A stretch of DNA of 64,000 nt from Geomonas subterranea (GTDB lineage: Bacteria; Desulfobacterota; Desulfuromonadia; Geobacterales; Geobacteraceae), in the NCBI RefSeq assembly GCF_019063845.1, contig NZ_CP077683.1, forward strand, positions 2,716,001 to 2,780,000. The letters run 5' to 3'. Shown here one piece after another: positions 26,934 through 35,682 of the stretch (its first letter is position 1; every line of letters begins with the position of its first letter). The notes below the pieces were generated by a model. That model saw nothing but the letters and a program-made list of their open reading frames with translations, did no database searches and was not told the origin of the DNA. The position numbers were made by a program, and so were the translations under genes.

Positions 26934-28190
26934 ATGGTTTCTGTTGCCGAATTCCTGTACCGCAGAGGATCTTTCTACTACTTCTATATTACGATTCCCA
27001 CCGACATCAGATCCCATTTCGGGAACCGCCGCCACCTCGTCAAGTCCCTCAAGACACGCCTTCTCTGTGATGCCAAGGTTGCGGTAGAACCCATGAAGGC
27101 ACGGGTGAAGACAGCCTTCCTGCTCATTCGATCCGGCATGCTGACCGAGGAGCAGTTGCAGAAGACCGTGACCGACTTGCTCTATAGAGAGAAAGTTCAA
27201 TCCCGTGACAAGCTCCTGTCTGAAGTCATCAGGATGTACCTTGAGGAAAAGACACCGAATCTCAAGAAGCGAACCCTCCTTGGTTACGAGACTATTTTCG
27301 CACGGATCATTACCAATATCGGCGACAGGAAGGTCAACGCCGTCAAGCGAGAAGACGTTATCCGTCTTCGGTCAGCACTGATCTCAGAAGTCAAAGAACG
27401 GACCTGTAACACTCACTTAGTTCATCTCTCATCCATGCTCCGGTGGGCTGTTCGTCAAGAGATCTGTGCTCGGAACTGCGCCGAGGGACTACTCTTGACC
27501 CTTTCCAACAGGCATGATAGCGAGAGAAAACGATTCAGCATTAACGACTTGCACTCTATCTTTACGAACATCCCGCTGATCGCAGGTGACGAAACCAACG
27601 TATGGATTCCTCTGATCGCTCTGTTTAGTGGCATGCGTAAAGAGGAGATATGTCAATTGGAAGGAAGCGACGTCCGGCAAGAAGACGGGATCTGGGTGTT
27701 GGACATTAACAGCAAGGGAGAGAAGACCACCAAGACAGAAGCGGGATTGAGACTCGTACCGATCCACTCCACCCTGCTCAAGATGGGGTTTATTGAGTTT
27801 TGCAACAACAGAGCACTGGGAAGAGACTCAGGTAATCTATGGGGATTTGTTCGTTGGCGCGAGTCATGGGCCAAGCATTGGGGAGGACGTTTCAACAACT
27901 GGTTTGCGAAGAACATCCAGACGGACAAAGGAAAGGTTTTCCATTCCTTCAGGCATACCTTCGTTGATGAATTGAAACAAGCGAACCTGACAAAAGAGTT
28001 GGTATCCGAACTGGTTGGACACGTTGTCAAAGGAGAAACGTTCGGTCGATATGGCAAAGGGTACTCGGTTCAGGTACTCAAGAACGCTGTCGAAACCTTA
28101 TCGTATGGCATCGACTTCACCAGATTGGAAAACCATATTGTTAGTTGTTGCTCTGACGTCAACAAGATTATGAGTATCCGCAATACGTGA
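26934..28190 (+). CDS. Tyrosine site-specific integrase of the island
   Basis: 418 residues. The N-terminus (VAEFLYRRGSFYYFYITIPTDI) fits the DUF6538-type arm-binding region of many island integrases. A core-binding SAM-like domain lies at about 90-185, and the catalytic domain shows R235 (FSGMRKEEI), H337-x-x-R340 (HSFRHTF), H363 (LVGH) and Y373 (RYGK). ATG 26934 is preferred since GGGAGGGTGG lies upstream; the frame opens 63 bases earlier. It sits directly inside attL, as usual for island integrases, and its first 81 codons are duplicated at 29195-29438. Confidence 0.93.
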   Translation: MVSVAEFLYRRGSFYYFYITIPTDIRSHFGNRRHLVKSLKTRLLCDAKVAVEPMKARVKTAFLLIRSGMLTEEQLQKTVTDLLYREKVQSRDKLLSEVIRMYLEEKTPNLKKRTLLGYETIFARIITNIGDRKVNAVKREDVIRLRSALISEVKERTCNTHLVHLSSMLRWAVRQEICARNCAEGLLLTLSNRHDSERKRFSINDLHSIFTNIPLIAGDETNVWIPLIALFSGMRKEEICQLEGSDVRQEDGIWVLDINSKGEKTTKTEAGLRLVPIHSTLLKMGFIEFCNNRALGRDSGNLWGFVRWRESWAKHWGGRFNNWFAKNIQTDKGKVFHSFRHTFVDELKQANLTKELVSELVGHVVKGETFGRYGKGYSVQVLKNAVETLSYGIDFTRLENHIVSCCSDVNKIMSIRNT

Positions 28191-28213
28191 TTGGATTTAC
28201 GGCTGTGAGACGC

Positions 28214-28250
28214 AGCGGCGGCACGTAGTGACGATCCGTCTGCCGCCGAT
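28214..28250. terminator. Hairpin between converging integrase and protease genes
   Basis: CGGCGGCA (28216-28223) pairs with TGCCGCCG (28241-28248) between two convergent stop codons. No strong T-run follows. Confidence 0.5.
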
Positions 28251-28258
28251 TGTTGGAG

Positions 28259-28969
28259 CTACTCAAAGCTGCGCACCCCCAACTCCGAAAATACCGCCTT
28301 CAGATCTGTAACTGTGTGGCATAGACCAAATTCCATGACACGGTATACATTTTCTAGAAAGGTAGAGTTGCCATCAACAACTTCTGTAACGGAGTAGCTA
28401 AGTATTTTAGATTCTGCATTACCGTAGGCCATGCCAACTAACTGGTAATCTTCACTCAATACGGCCGTCCCACTGAACCCCGACGGCACGGCAAAGCTCA
28501 TCTCACATAATGATTTGGTTGGAAACCCGAAGGGCTCCTCAGCCAGCCGTGAGATATGACCTTTGAGGTACCTTGGGTCAACGCCGAGAATATTGTTTTC
28601 TTTCCCAGCATCAGTGTAACCAAAGGCACCGACGTCAACACCTAATGCGAATGCCCCAGCATATGGCTTCAAGAATTCGGTTTTCCGTCCGGTCACAACG
28701 GTCCCAATCGCAATATCATATATTTCGTGGCATATTACGTTCTGGATTCGATGATAATCCCCTGCAGTGGGACCTTTCATTTGGCCGACATATAGATGCT
28801 GACCTTCAGTTATTGCCTCTGCTACATGTTTGCAAGTGGTAAAGCCACCTGCGCTGTTGATGTAGAATCCGGTGCCAAGGAATCTTCCCACCTTCATGGT
28901 ATTTCCGGCACTAGGAGTACCTGAAATAATCGGGAAGACATAATCACCTCCAATATCGAACATACTCAT
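28259..28969 (-). CDS. Trypsin-like serine protease domain protein
   Basis: 236 residues without a signal peptide, so probably cytoplasmic. The fold and triad positions fit the trypsin-like superfamily: H48 in FTTCKHVAEA, D85 in EIYDIAIGTV, and S166 in VPSGFSGTAVLS. The segment after the serine (YQLVGMAYG) matches the usual strand. Such soluble trypsin-like modules are often stand-alone or effector proteases in bacterial conflict islands; no partner is adjacent except the integrase. It lies between the two copies of inverted repeat B, so it could be flipped together with the integrase. An exact function is not assigned. Confidence 0.8.
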   Translation of the reverse strand: MSMFDIGGDYVFPIISGTPSAGNTMKVGRFLGTGFYINSAGGFTTCKHVAEAITEGQHLYVGQMKGPTAGDYHRIQNVICHEIYDIAIGTVVTGRKTEFLKPYAGAFALGVDVGAFGYTDAGKENNILGVDPRYLKGHISRLAEEPFGFPTKSLCEMSFAVPSGFSGTAVLSEDYQLVGMAYGNAESKILSYSVTEVVDGNSTFLENVYRVMEFGLCHTVTDLKAVFSELGVRSFE

Positions 28970-29192
28970 TTAGTTGTTTTCCTTTTCTGCTCCAACATAT
29001 AGTTGGACTGCGTATTAGCCGTAATGTTTTACGGGCGGTTCGCAAATCATGCTCTGATGTTCAAACAGAGGACGGCAAATATGGTAGATGTGATCAAAGG
29101 CGCCATCAACATGAGGAGCAATAGGAAGGAAGGTCGCTGTTGCTCTGTTCCTACATCATGCAATACAGACACCAAAGATTGATGATTAGGCT

Positions 29193-29438
29193 CTAGTCGG
29201 TCACGGTCTTCTGCAACTGCTCCTCGGTCAGCATGCCGGATCGAATGAGCAGGAAGGCTGTCTTCACCCGTGCCTTCATGGGTTCTACCGCAACCTTGGC
29301 ATCACAGAGAAGGCGTGTCTTGAGGGACTTGACGAGGTGGCGGCGGTTCCCGAAATGGGATCTGATGTCGGTGGGAATCGTAATATAGAAGTAGTAGAAA
29401 GATCCTCTGCGGTACAGGAATTCGGCAACAGAAACCAT
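29193..29438 (-). pseudogene. Truncated copy of the integrase 5' end
   Basis: It encodes the first 81 residues of the integrase at 26934 without change, ending QLQKTVTD and then TAG where the repeat ends. All catalytic residues are missing. It could in principle make an arm-binding fragment, but a relic of duplication is more likely. Confidence 0.85.
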
Positions 29439-29614
29439 GCGTCCACCCTCCCAAAGTCGTACACTCGATAGTACACATTGGAAAGCTGGGTCATGCGTCA
29501 ACCTGCAACAGCCTTAAATCACTAAACAAAACTGGCCATCAAATCCCGAGGGTCAAGCTACTTCAACCGCACCAAGGAGCGCTTCTTTCCGGACGGGTTC
29601 GAGAAGGGGTGGCC
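29195..29614. repeat. Inverted repeat B, internal copy
   Basis: Reverse complement of 26758-27177, including the GTAC-N8-GTAC site (29459-29474) and the 57-bp core. The matching coordinates sum to 56372 throughout. Confidence 0.9.
29558..29614. other. Internal att core with both element arms (attP-like), inverted
   Basis: The same 57-bp core as the island ends but in the opposite orientation. The left side carries the arm seen at the island left end and the right side carries the arm seen at the right end, which is exactly what a circular element's attP should look like. Confidence 0.85.
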
Positions 29615-30174
29615 TATTTCAGGTACTTAGCGATTTCTAGTCAGGACTGCATGGGTCCAACTCTCCGTTTCTGGTAGTACAATTAATAGTACACTTTGTC
29701 AAGGGGTGGCAATTAGAAGCCTCCAACCACTATCACGACATTGTCTGGCTCCGACTCCCGAGACCTCCGCATTCACGTTCTGGAGCCAGCCCCTGCCGCA
29801 GGACATACTTGCTCCTGCGGCAGGGGGCTGGACGACGCAGAGATGATCTGAAGCTCCAGTGAACGAAGTCTTGTGATGAGTCACGCCAGCAATCTTTCAA
29901 AGTAGAGAAAAATATAATAGGAGCATCACCGGGCCCGTGTTATCGTGAAGTCAGTTGCGAATGCAGTCGCTGATGAAAGACGAGACAAACAGCAGGTCTG
30001 ATCACCCCGCCACATAGTTCCTCGCAGTTCCAGTAGCTCCCTCTCAACACATATCAATATGGGAAATCTGGGCCAGTACGCCATCACTGGTCGTTGCAGA
30101 CTTGCGTCTTGCGTCCACACAGCTGCTCGGGACACCTGTATCCAGACACCCAACTCAAAAGGAGAAAATTTAAT
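29615..30174. other. Non-coding element arm before the replication gene
   Basis: About 560 bases with a GTAC-N8-GTAC site (29677-29692), a strong hairpin (29786-29831) and no supported gene. The segment is conserved in the second copy (50444-51003), which suggests function: att arm, replication origin, or promoter of the primase-like gene. Confidence 0.55.
29786..29831. other. Strong GC-rich hairpin in the element arm
   Basis: Arms CCAGCCCCTGCCGCAGGA and its near-complement (one bulged G) with a 9-base loop CATACTTGC. It stands out in AT-rich surroundings, with no T-run, about 340 bases before a primase-like gene. It is a candidate single-strand initiation or origin structure; the second copy is at 50787-50832. 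Confidence 0.5.
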
Positions 30175-31938
30175 ATGCAATCATCCGAAAGTATAGAAAT
30201 TCATTTCAATCACAACGCCCCGGCAAGCCACGAATTCCTGTTGGAGCCTCGTCAAGCACCTCTGTCCAGCAGGATCCGTCAACTAACCCAAGATCTGGAG
30301 GTGGATATATCAAACCAACCGGACGAACCGAACGAATTCGAAACCCGAGAGTGGGAAGAGGACTTCGAGGCCAAAGCAGATGCACTGAGCGGCATGTTCC
30401 AGCAAGCCATGAACGAAGAGCTGTACATCGAGCTGTTCGGTTCGTTGGAGTCGAAGTGCCACGTGCTGGCCGACGAACGTAAGAAGACGGCGAAGTCTTT
30501 TTACGACTTGGACAGAATCATCCAAGAACACAACGATGTGCTTCTGTACAACCAAGAGTTCGTCGGAGTCTTGATAGACCCTCAAACCAAAGAAAAGAAA
30601 TGGTATCCCAAAGACTATGATGCTCTGGTCAAATTTAGATGTTTTGTAGACGACATCGACAAAGTGAATGCAGGTAACATACAGGCTGTCATAGATATGA
30701 TAATGACAGCCCCTATACTTCCGAACTACATCAACCTCACTGGCAATGGAATACACCTATACTTCCTGTTTGATGCAACCCATGACATGAAACATTCAGC
30801 ATGGCGAATGGCATACGTCAACGATACGACCATAGAGTCTGAACGAAATGTTTATATAAACGTCAAGCAAGAAATGATCAAGTGGTTCAAAGGTTCAACA
30901 GCCTACTCTGATGTGAGCAACCATCTGGCTCAACCATCGAGATTGGCTGGATCGAAGACCAAGAATCGGAACAAACGAACAATCCTGTTCAAAGTATCGG
31001 ACACCAAGTACAGCATTCAGCATATAGCTGGATTGTTCAATATCGACCTGCCGGATGAGGAGAGCATCCGCCAGTGGAAGAAGAAGGTGGACGCTGACAA
31101 GAAACGCTGGAAAAAGGCGAAGGGACAATCTAATCACGTCGCTACGTTACTAGATTTTACAGACCCCGACGACGCCTCTGGCAACGATATGGTTCACCTT
31201 TCCCGTGCAGTCGTAAGCTGTACAGACATGGCTCCAGACGTCGATCACGCCAACCCGAACAGCAAGTACAGATTTGACTTCACCGAGGTGGTGCAACGAG
31301 TTCTGAGCGACTACACGGAGCACATGAACTCACCGGAGGAGAAGTTACTAGAACGCTTCCGTCGACTTCGTGCGGAGTCCAAAGCCAAGGCTGAAGCCGA
31401 TCCTCGCCGCCAGCAGCGAAAGATAGCGGGACGAAGAGGGTTGGAGAGCCAGTACAACCAGTTCAAACAACAGATGTTCAATGGAGTCCATGGTGGTAAT
31501 CGAGCCAATGCCCTCCATATCTTCTGGAGCCGAGCAGCAGCATATCAAAAGAATGAGGATGTCATCTTCACTGACTTCTGCGATCTCTTGAGTTTGTGTA
31601 ATTCAATGAGGGGTAAGAAGATCACAGAAAAGCAGGTCAGTAAGATCCTGTGTGGTCCACGAATAAAATATCCAGATGATTCTATATTCAAGAGGACAGG
31701 AATCATGATTGTGATGACTAACAGTAAAAATAAAGAGAGACAGAAGCGTAAAGATAATAAGACAAAGAAGTGGGAATTGATACTGAAGATCTGCGAATCA
31801 GAATTGCTGGAGAACGATAGACTAAGTGACCGACAGCTTACAACAAAAATCAACGCATTTGGTATTCCAGTTTCCAACAAAACCATATCATCCAGCTTGA
31901 AAATCAAAGAACTTAGAGCGAAGTTGAACCTACAGTAG
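30175..31938 (+). CDS. Primase-like replication protein (archaeo-eukaryotic primase type), copy 1
   Basis: 587 residues. Segments match AEP-primase motifs seen in plasmid and island replication proteins: CFVDDID (156-162) as the metal-binding hhDhD, TGNGIHLYF (189-197) as the motif with catalytic His, and QPSRLAGSKTK (253-263) as the nucleotide-binding region. The C-terminus (LSDRQLTTKINAFGIPVSNKTISSSL) looks like a helix-turn-helix. ATG 30175 has GGAG about 10 bases upstream; an upstream open stretch lacks a ribosome site. No helicase domain is visible. It probably starts replication of the excised circle. Copy 2 at 48680-50443 is identical as far as I can see. Confidence 0.72.
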   Translation: MQSSESIEIHFNHNAPASHEFLLEPRQAPLSSRIRQLTQDLEVDISNQPDEPNEFETREWEEDFEAKADALSGMFQQAMNEELYIELFGSLESKCHVLADERKKTAKSFYDLDRIIQEHNDVLLYNQEFVGVLIDPQTKEKKWYPKDYDALVKFRCFVDDIDKVNAGNIQAVIDMIMTAPILPNYINLTGNGIHLYFLFDATHDMKHSAWRMAYVNDTTIESERNVYINVKQEMIKWFKGSTAYSDVSNHLAQPSRLAGSKTKNRNKRTILFKVSDTKYSIQHIAGLFNIDLPDEESIRQWKKKVDADKKRWKKAKGQSNHVATLLDFTDPDDASGNDMVHLSRAVVSCTDMAPDVDHANPNSKYRFDFTEVVQRVLSDYTEHMNSPEEKLLERFRRLRAESKAKAEADPRRQQRKIAGRRGLESQYNQFKQQMFNGVHGGNRANALHIFWSRAAAYQKNEDVIFTDFCDLLSLCNSMRGKKITEKQVSKILCGPRIKYPDDSIFKRTGIMIVMTNSKNKERQKRKDNKTKKWELILKICESELLENDRLSDRQLTTKINAFGIPVSNKTISSSLKIKELRAKLNLQ

Positions 31939-32270
31939 CATGTCTATCTCTCTTCCTACCCGAGAGACATTTTTTACACACAAATCGGATCATATCTTGG
32001 ATCTCTGACTGTGTAATTCTTGTCTATCAGGTAGGGAGAGAGATATAGAAACAATCTAGCTGTACTCCCCTGCCTGATGGTTCCCAGCGACGATCACCAT
32101 ATCACTGAACCTTGGTTCAAGATCCCACTGTCCAATCAGAGTACGATCAGTTGGACGTCAGGTGAGTGTGAAAATAGTGTCAGATATATGTGGATATTGG
32201 GTAAATTTGACACTTGTGGCAAAATGTTATAGACTCCAGCTTGACAGAATTCAGGTTGGAGGTGCTTGCT
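31939..32270. other. Non-coding region between primase-like and resolvase genes
   Basis: Inverted repeat TCTATCTCTCTTCCTACC (31943-31960) against GGTAGGGAGAGAGATATA (32030-32047), a near-palindrome GAACCTTGGTTC near 32107, and an inverted pair AGTGTCA / TGACACT (32176-32182 and 32208-32214) just before the resolvase. These may be a replication origin and a resolvase res site, by position only. The duplicate is at 48349-48679. Confidence 0.45.
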
Positions 32271-32828
32271 ATGAACGGTCAGCGGCTCGGATATATCAGG
32301 GTTAGTACAATTTCGCAGAATACTGATCGCCAGTTGGATGGTGTCGAGCTGGACGAGAGGTTCATCGACAAGGTATCGGGGAAAGACACGAATCGACCTG
32401 AACTAGTGCGACTGCTGGGACATGCAAGGAGGGGAGATCACATCGTCGTCCATGCTCTTGATCGTCTAGCTCGCAACCTCGATGACCTCAGGAAGATCGT
32501 GAAGACCCTGACCGCCAAGGGAGTCACAATCGAGTTCAGGAAGGAGAACCTGATCTTCTCCGGTGACGACTCACCCATGTCGACATTACTGCTCTCGGTG
32601 ATGGGTGCGTTCGCAGAGTTCGAAAGATCATTGATCAAGGAACGCCAGCTCGAAGGTATCGCCATAGCCAAACAGAAAGGAAAGTTCAGAGGACGTCAGC
32701 GGACTATGACCGACGATCGGATCGCTGAGATCAAGAGACGGGTTGAAACTGGCGAGAAGAAGGCGGTCATCGCAAGGGATCTGGGTATCAGCCGTGAGAC
32801 ACTGTACCAGTATCTGCGGACGGGGTAG
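32271..32828 (+). CDS. Serine recombinase of the resolvase/invertase family, copy 1
   Basis: 185 residues. Catalytic Ser12 is in GYIRVSTISQNTDRQ, with the conserved DRLARN block and the long E helix (LLLSVMGAFAEFERSLI), and a C-terminal Hin-like helix-turn-helix (AVIARDLGISRETLYQYL). ATG 32271 has TTGGAGGTG upstream. It probably resolves multimers of the element or inverts segments. It is the distal gene of inverted repeat A and its stop codon lies just past the repeat end. Confidence 0.93.
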   Translation: MNGQRLGYIRVSTISQNTDRQLDGVELDERFIDKVSGKDTNRPELVRLLGHARRGDHIVVHALDRLARNLDDLRKIVKTLTAKGVTIEFRKENLIFSGDDSPMSTLLLSVMGAFAEFERSLIKERQLEGIAIAKQKGKFRGRQRTMTDDRIAEIKRRVETGEKKAVIARDLGISRETLYQYLRTG

Positions 32829-33053
32829 ATGGCTACGTCGCAAAGAATTAAAGGAAGCTGACGGCTCAGGCGAAGTAAACTCACTCGGGAAATCAGGTGC
32901 ATAGTCTATGCGAAAACACGAGTGATTGCCTTGCGTTAATTCTCTTTGGCTCGTCCAGTTTTTCTTGATTTACGTTTACAAATGATGCAGTATCTCCGCA
33001 TCTCGTAACAGTTTGCTGTGCTAGACCATAATTCTGAAAGAGGGAGGCCACGA

Positions 33054-33590
33054 TTGATTTCTTTCACTTACGTTGACAACTCAAACGTTTTCATTGAAGG
33101 ACAGAGAGTAGCTGCTGTCGCAAACGGACGCTCGCCTGATATTTATCATGCGATGAATAACAAAATCTTTGACCATACTTGGAACATTGATTATGGAAAA
33201 TTGCATGATCTGGTTTGCGGAGATTCAACTGGTATAGGTTGTGCCAAATTGTGGGGATCTCCTCCACCGAGCGACACGTTCTGGAAAAAAGTTGAAAACG
33301 AGGGCTTTGAAGTAACTACCTTTGATAAAAACGCTGCAGGAAAGGAAAAGAAGGTAGATGTTGCCATTGCCCACCAAGTCACTAAAGATGCATATACCAA
33401 GATTGACAAGGGTACTAGCGAAATAATACTTGTTGCCGGAGATCGAGATTTCGTACCTGTAATTGAAGATCTCGTTTCCGAAGGCTTTCGGGTCACCGTT
33501 GTTTTTTGGAATCATGCCGCACAAGAACTAAAGGATGCTGCAACACACTTTGTTAGTCTTGATGGTCACGTTGCTGATCTGAAGATATAA
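33054..33590 (+). CDS. NYN (PIN-like) domain protein, probable ribonuclease
   Basis: 178 residues from TTG 33054, which has GGGAGG six bases upstream and yields the usual NYN opening ISFTYVDNSNVFIEG. The acidic motifs fit a PIN/NYN active site: D in YVDNSN, D in KKVDVAIAHQV, and the pair in LVAGDRDFVPVI. A GTG at 33018 would add 12 residues. NYN proteins of the LabA/DUF88 group are metal-dependent RNases or RNA-binding proteins. It stands alone on the plus strand after the resolvase and is followed by a hairpin. A role in island defence is inference. Confidence 0.85.
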   Translation: MISFTYVDNSNVFIEGQRVAAVANGRSPDIYHAMNNKIFDHTWNIDYGKLHDLVCGDSTGIGCAKLWGSPPPSDTFWKKVENEGFEVTTFDKNAAGKEKKVDVAIAHQVTKDAYTKIDKGTSEIILVAGDRDFVPVIEDLVSEGFRVTVVFWNHAAQELKDAATHFVSLDGHVADLKI

Positions 33591-33627
33591 TTGGACTTGC
33601 GTCGATAAGATTACCGAGCTGGACGTG

Positions 33628-33660
33628 GCCAGATCTCATTTCGGATCTGGCTTCGTTTGT
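33628..33660 (+). terminator. Terminator after the NYN gene
   Basis: GCCAGATC / GATCTGGC stem with an 8-base loop followed by TTCGTTTGTTT. Confidence 0.7.
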
Positions 33661-33734
33661 TTAACTTTCAGCTTGCTACTCGTTCGGCAAGGGCTGCTTT
33701 GGTCACGATCCTCTTCTGTGTAACACTTGGATCA

Positions 33735-33842
33735 CTACTCCCACTCCCCATGCGCCAACCGCGCTCCGTTCAACTCTTTTAAGTATTATATCCCAAGGGA
33801 CATGTACTGGTCAGTCAGCGGCGTTCACCACTCCGTATGCAA
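33735..33842 (-). pseudogene. Degraded relic of a YgjP/DUF45-type metallopeptidase 3' end (second copy)
   Basis: On the minus strand it reads LTDQYMSL, then a frameshift or stop, then ELN...LAHGEWE, clearly related at DNA level to the relic at 35683-35850. It lies just after the HEPN zinc-ribbon gene. Confidence 0.55.
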
Positions 33843-33860
33843 GCGCTCCAGCATCCTCAA

Positions 33861-34820
33861 CTAGTCGTCCTTCATCATTTGGCTGTAGTGATAGCTGCAC
33901 AACCCGTCAAATTCCTGATCGTATGGCCCAAGGGATTCGCCGCAGACTCCGCACTCCACGAAAGCAAGACCTGCACCGCAGGCCGCACAGAGATCTTCTT
34001 CCACGATGAAAGTTTCCCTGTCACATTCAGGACAAGTTTGGATAGGAGAATCTCCACCATCTTTGAGTGTGTGAAAGATCTCGGAACCGAAACACTCATC
34101 GAGAGCTTCCTCTGCCATGTCTTCAACTGTGGTGATATGACCGCATGACGAACATGAGAATTCCATTTCAAAGATCGAAGAGACGCTTGTCCCAGTTGGC
34201 TTCACTAGTGCGGAATGACATTCTGGACATCGCAGATACTCCGCCATGGCAGTCATCCCATCGCTATCCCAAGAGATCCCCTTCATAAGCTCCCTGCACT
34301 CTTCCAGTTGCCGCTGGTAGACCTCTGCTACCTCGAGAAGAACGCTCCACGTCTCTTCTCCTAGTAGATCTACCAGCTCATATCCAAGCTGTTTCGTAAC
34401 GAAATTCTGGATGATTATGAAGGAATCAGCCAGAAGCTCCCTCATTCGATCAGCAGATTCTGTTGTACAGTAGTGCTCGATGGCGTTTCGGATGGCGACA
34501 ACCTTTTCAAACCTACTCCATTCGGTCTGGATATTAAGAGAAGCAAACCTGTCTTTGATCTGCTGGACATCAACCGTCTTTTTCCCTTCTCCTCGAAAGA
34601 CCACAATTCCATTTGCATCGAATTCAGGCTGAACTCTCTGCTTAATTAAGACTTCATCTGATCCCGCTGGAGATAGCTGTCTCAGCTTCTCCTTGAACAG
34701 CAGGAGGATACCAGCCGTCACATTTCTGATCGCTGAGAGTACCCGTCGGCTGTCGCTTGATTGGAAGTCTTCAATGCCTATCTGAATTGACTGCACTGCG
34801 TTGGTCAGGATCGTATCCAT
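33861..34820 (-). CDS. HEPN-like protein with C-terminal zinc ribbons
   Basis: 319 residues. The N-terminal half is helical and carries RNAIEHY (111-117), an RX4H motif as in HEPN ribonucleases. The C-terminal part (195-319) has paired cysteines at about 198/201, 223/226, 263/266, 278/281 and 290/293, typical of two or three zinc ribbons ([31 protein letters not shown]). I know no named family with this combination. It starts 27 bases after the Abi_C gene on the same strand, so it is probably co-translated. Inferred role: an RNA-cleaving or RNA-sensing component. The HEPN call rests on one motif and helix content. Confidence 0.65.
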   Translation of the reverse strand: MDTILTNAVQSIQIGIEDFQSSDSRRVLSAIRNVTAGILLLFKEKLRQLSPAGSDEVLIKQRVQPEFDANGIVVFRGEGKKTVDVQQIKDRFASLNIQTEWSRFEKVVAIRNAIEHYCTTESADRMRELLADSFIIIQNFVTKQLGYELVDLLGEETWSVLLEVAEVYQRQLEECRELMKGISWDSDGMTAMAEYLRCPECHSALVKPTGTSVSSIFEMEFSCSSCGHITTVEDMAEEALDECFGSEIFHTLKDGGDSPIQTCPECDRETFIVEEDLCAACGAGLAFVECGVCGESLGPYDQEFDGLCSYHYSQMMKDD

Positions 34821-34847
34821 CGTTTCACCTATGTTTCCAAGGTCGGA

Positions 34848-35642
34848 TCAGTTTTCGAGCTTCTCGTCAAGGTAGTGCAGAAGGGTGCGAGCAGCATTAA
34901 TTGCTAACATAGCTTCAGGCTCTGCTAGAACCTCCTCGTTGGGGTGAGCACCGCTCGCTCTGTTTCTTAGTGTATTTAAAGAATCTATTACAGTTGACAT
35001 CGCTCTGATCATCTTAAGGGCATCCTCAGAGCGATGACCGAGATGCTGAAGTGCAGGGTCATTCTCCCTAAGTAATCGAAACAAGGTCGTGATCGAGTCG
35101 CCTTCGACAAATTTGATCTTTTTACGTTCCAGAACAACTCGAAGGTAACCGTGAAACGCAGTGTGGACACGATCAATTGCGCTGGACGGACCTCGCGTCT
35201 TTATCAGTTGTTCGGCATCTTCGAGTGCTCGTTCGACAGCCTCGCTTGTAATCTTAGGTGATGGGGGCGCGACAGGTACTACTTTCTCATCAACGTCTAA
35301 CCCCACAGCAATAAAGCGTGTATATGGACCAATTTCAGAAATGGTCGAACCGATATGCCGAAAAGATTCCCTTATCTCAGGAACAGCATGGATTTCTCCA
35401 AGCTCAACGTACTGATCAAGTGAGACCGTTGCGTGCAACACTGAAAACTCATCACCGAAATGGTTTGTTCCATCTAGCAACTGAAACGGATAACGCTCCA
35501 AGATCTCGGATGCTTTCACGTCACCTCTTGCACTTAACAAACGTCCCGCTGCTGACCGTAGCTTGTTCCACTCTTCCTCCACCAGCGAAGGGCTGTTAAG
35601 CTCCGTCAGGCTTGCTCCGCCACCATGAAAAAGTATCTTCAT
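34848..35642 (-). CDS. Abortive infection C-terminal (Abi_C/HEPN-like) domain protein
   Basis: 264 residues. The C-terminal block LNTLRNRASGAHP (about 222-234) followed by EAMLAINAARTLLHYL matches the Abi_C family, in which R-x4-6-H is the HEPN-like RNase motif. The N-terminal half is unassigned. ATG 35642 is preferred (AAGGA seven bases upstream); a longer frame to 35696 reads into the relic upstream. It is followed within 30 bases by the HEPN zinc-ribbon gene and preceded by the KAP NTPase gene, with about 220 bases of relic between them. Confidence 0.78.
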   Translation of the reverse strand: MKILFHGGGASLTELNSPSLVEEEWNKLRSAAGRLLSARGDVKASEILERYPFQLLDGTNHFGDEFSVLHATVSLDQYVELGEIHAVPEIRESFRHIGSTISEIGPYTRFIAVGLDVDEKVVPVAPPSPKITSEAVERALEDAEQLIKTRGPSSAIDRVHTAFHGYLRVVLERKKIKFVEGDSITTLFRLLRENDPALQHLGHRSEDALKMIRAMSTVIDSLNTLRNRASGAHPNEEVLAEPEAMLAINAARTLLHYLDEKLEN

Positions 35643-35682
35643 ATCAGATCCTTGTGCAAAGAAAATAGGTAATGCGTACCGT

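Larger units (their letters stand above)
26758..27177. repeat. Inverted repeat B, left copy (att core plus integrase 5' end)
   Basis: 420 bases repeated in inverted orientation at 29195-29614. The repeat covers the att core, the arm, the integrase ribosome site and the first 81 codons. Confidence 0.9.
29558..32823. repeat. Inverted repeat A, internal copy (att core, arm, primase, resolvase)
   Basis: 3,266 bases matching 47796-51060 in inverted orientation with only a few differences found: a base change in the core (29591), changes at 29707 and 29933, and a one-base indel near 32030. It ends inside the last codons of the resolvase. Confidence 0.93.

Noticed and set aside
33660..33735. Minus-strand tail TKAALAERVAS before a stop, possibly the end of another lost gene
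   Set aside because: Only about 17 codons are readable and no family can be assigned.
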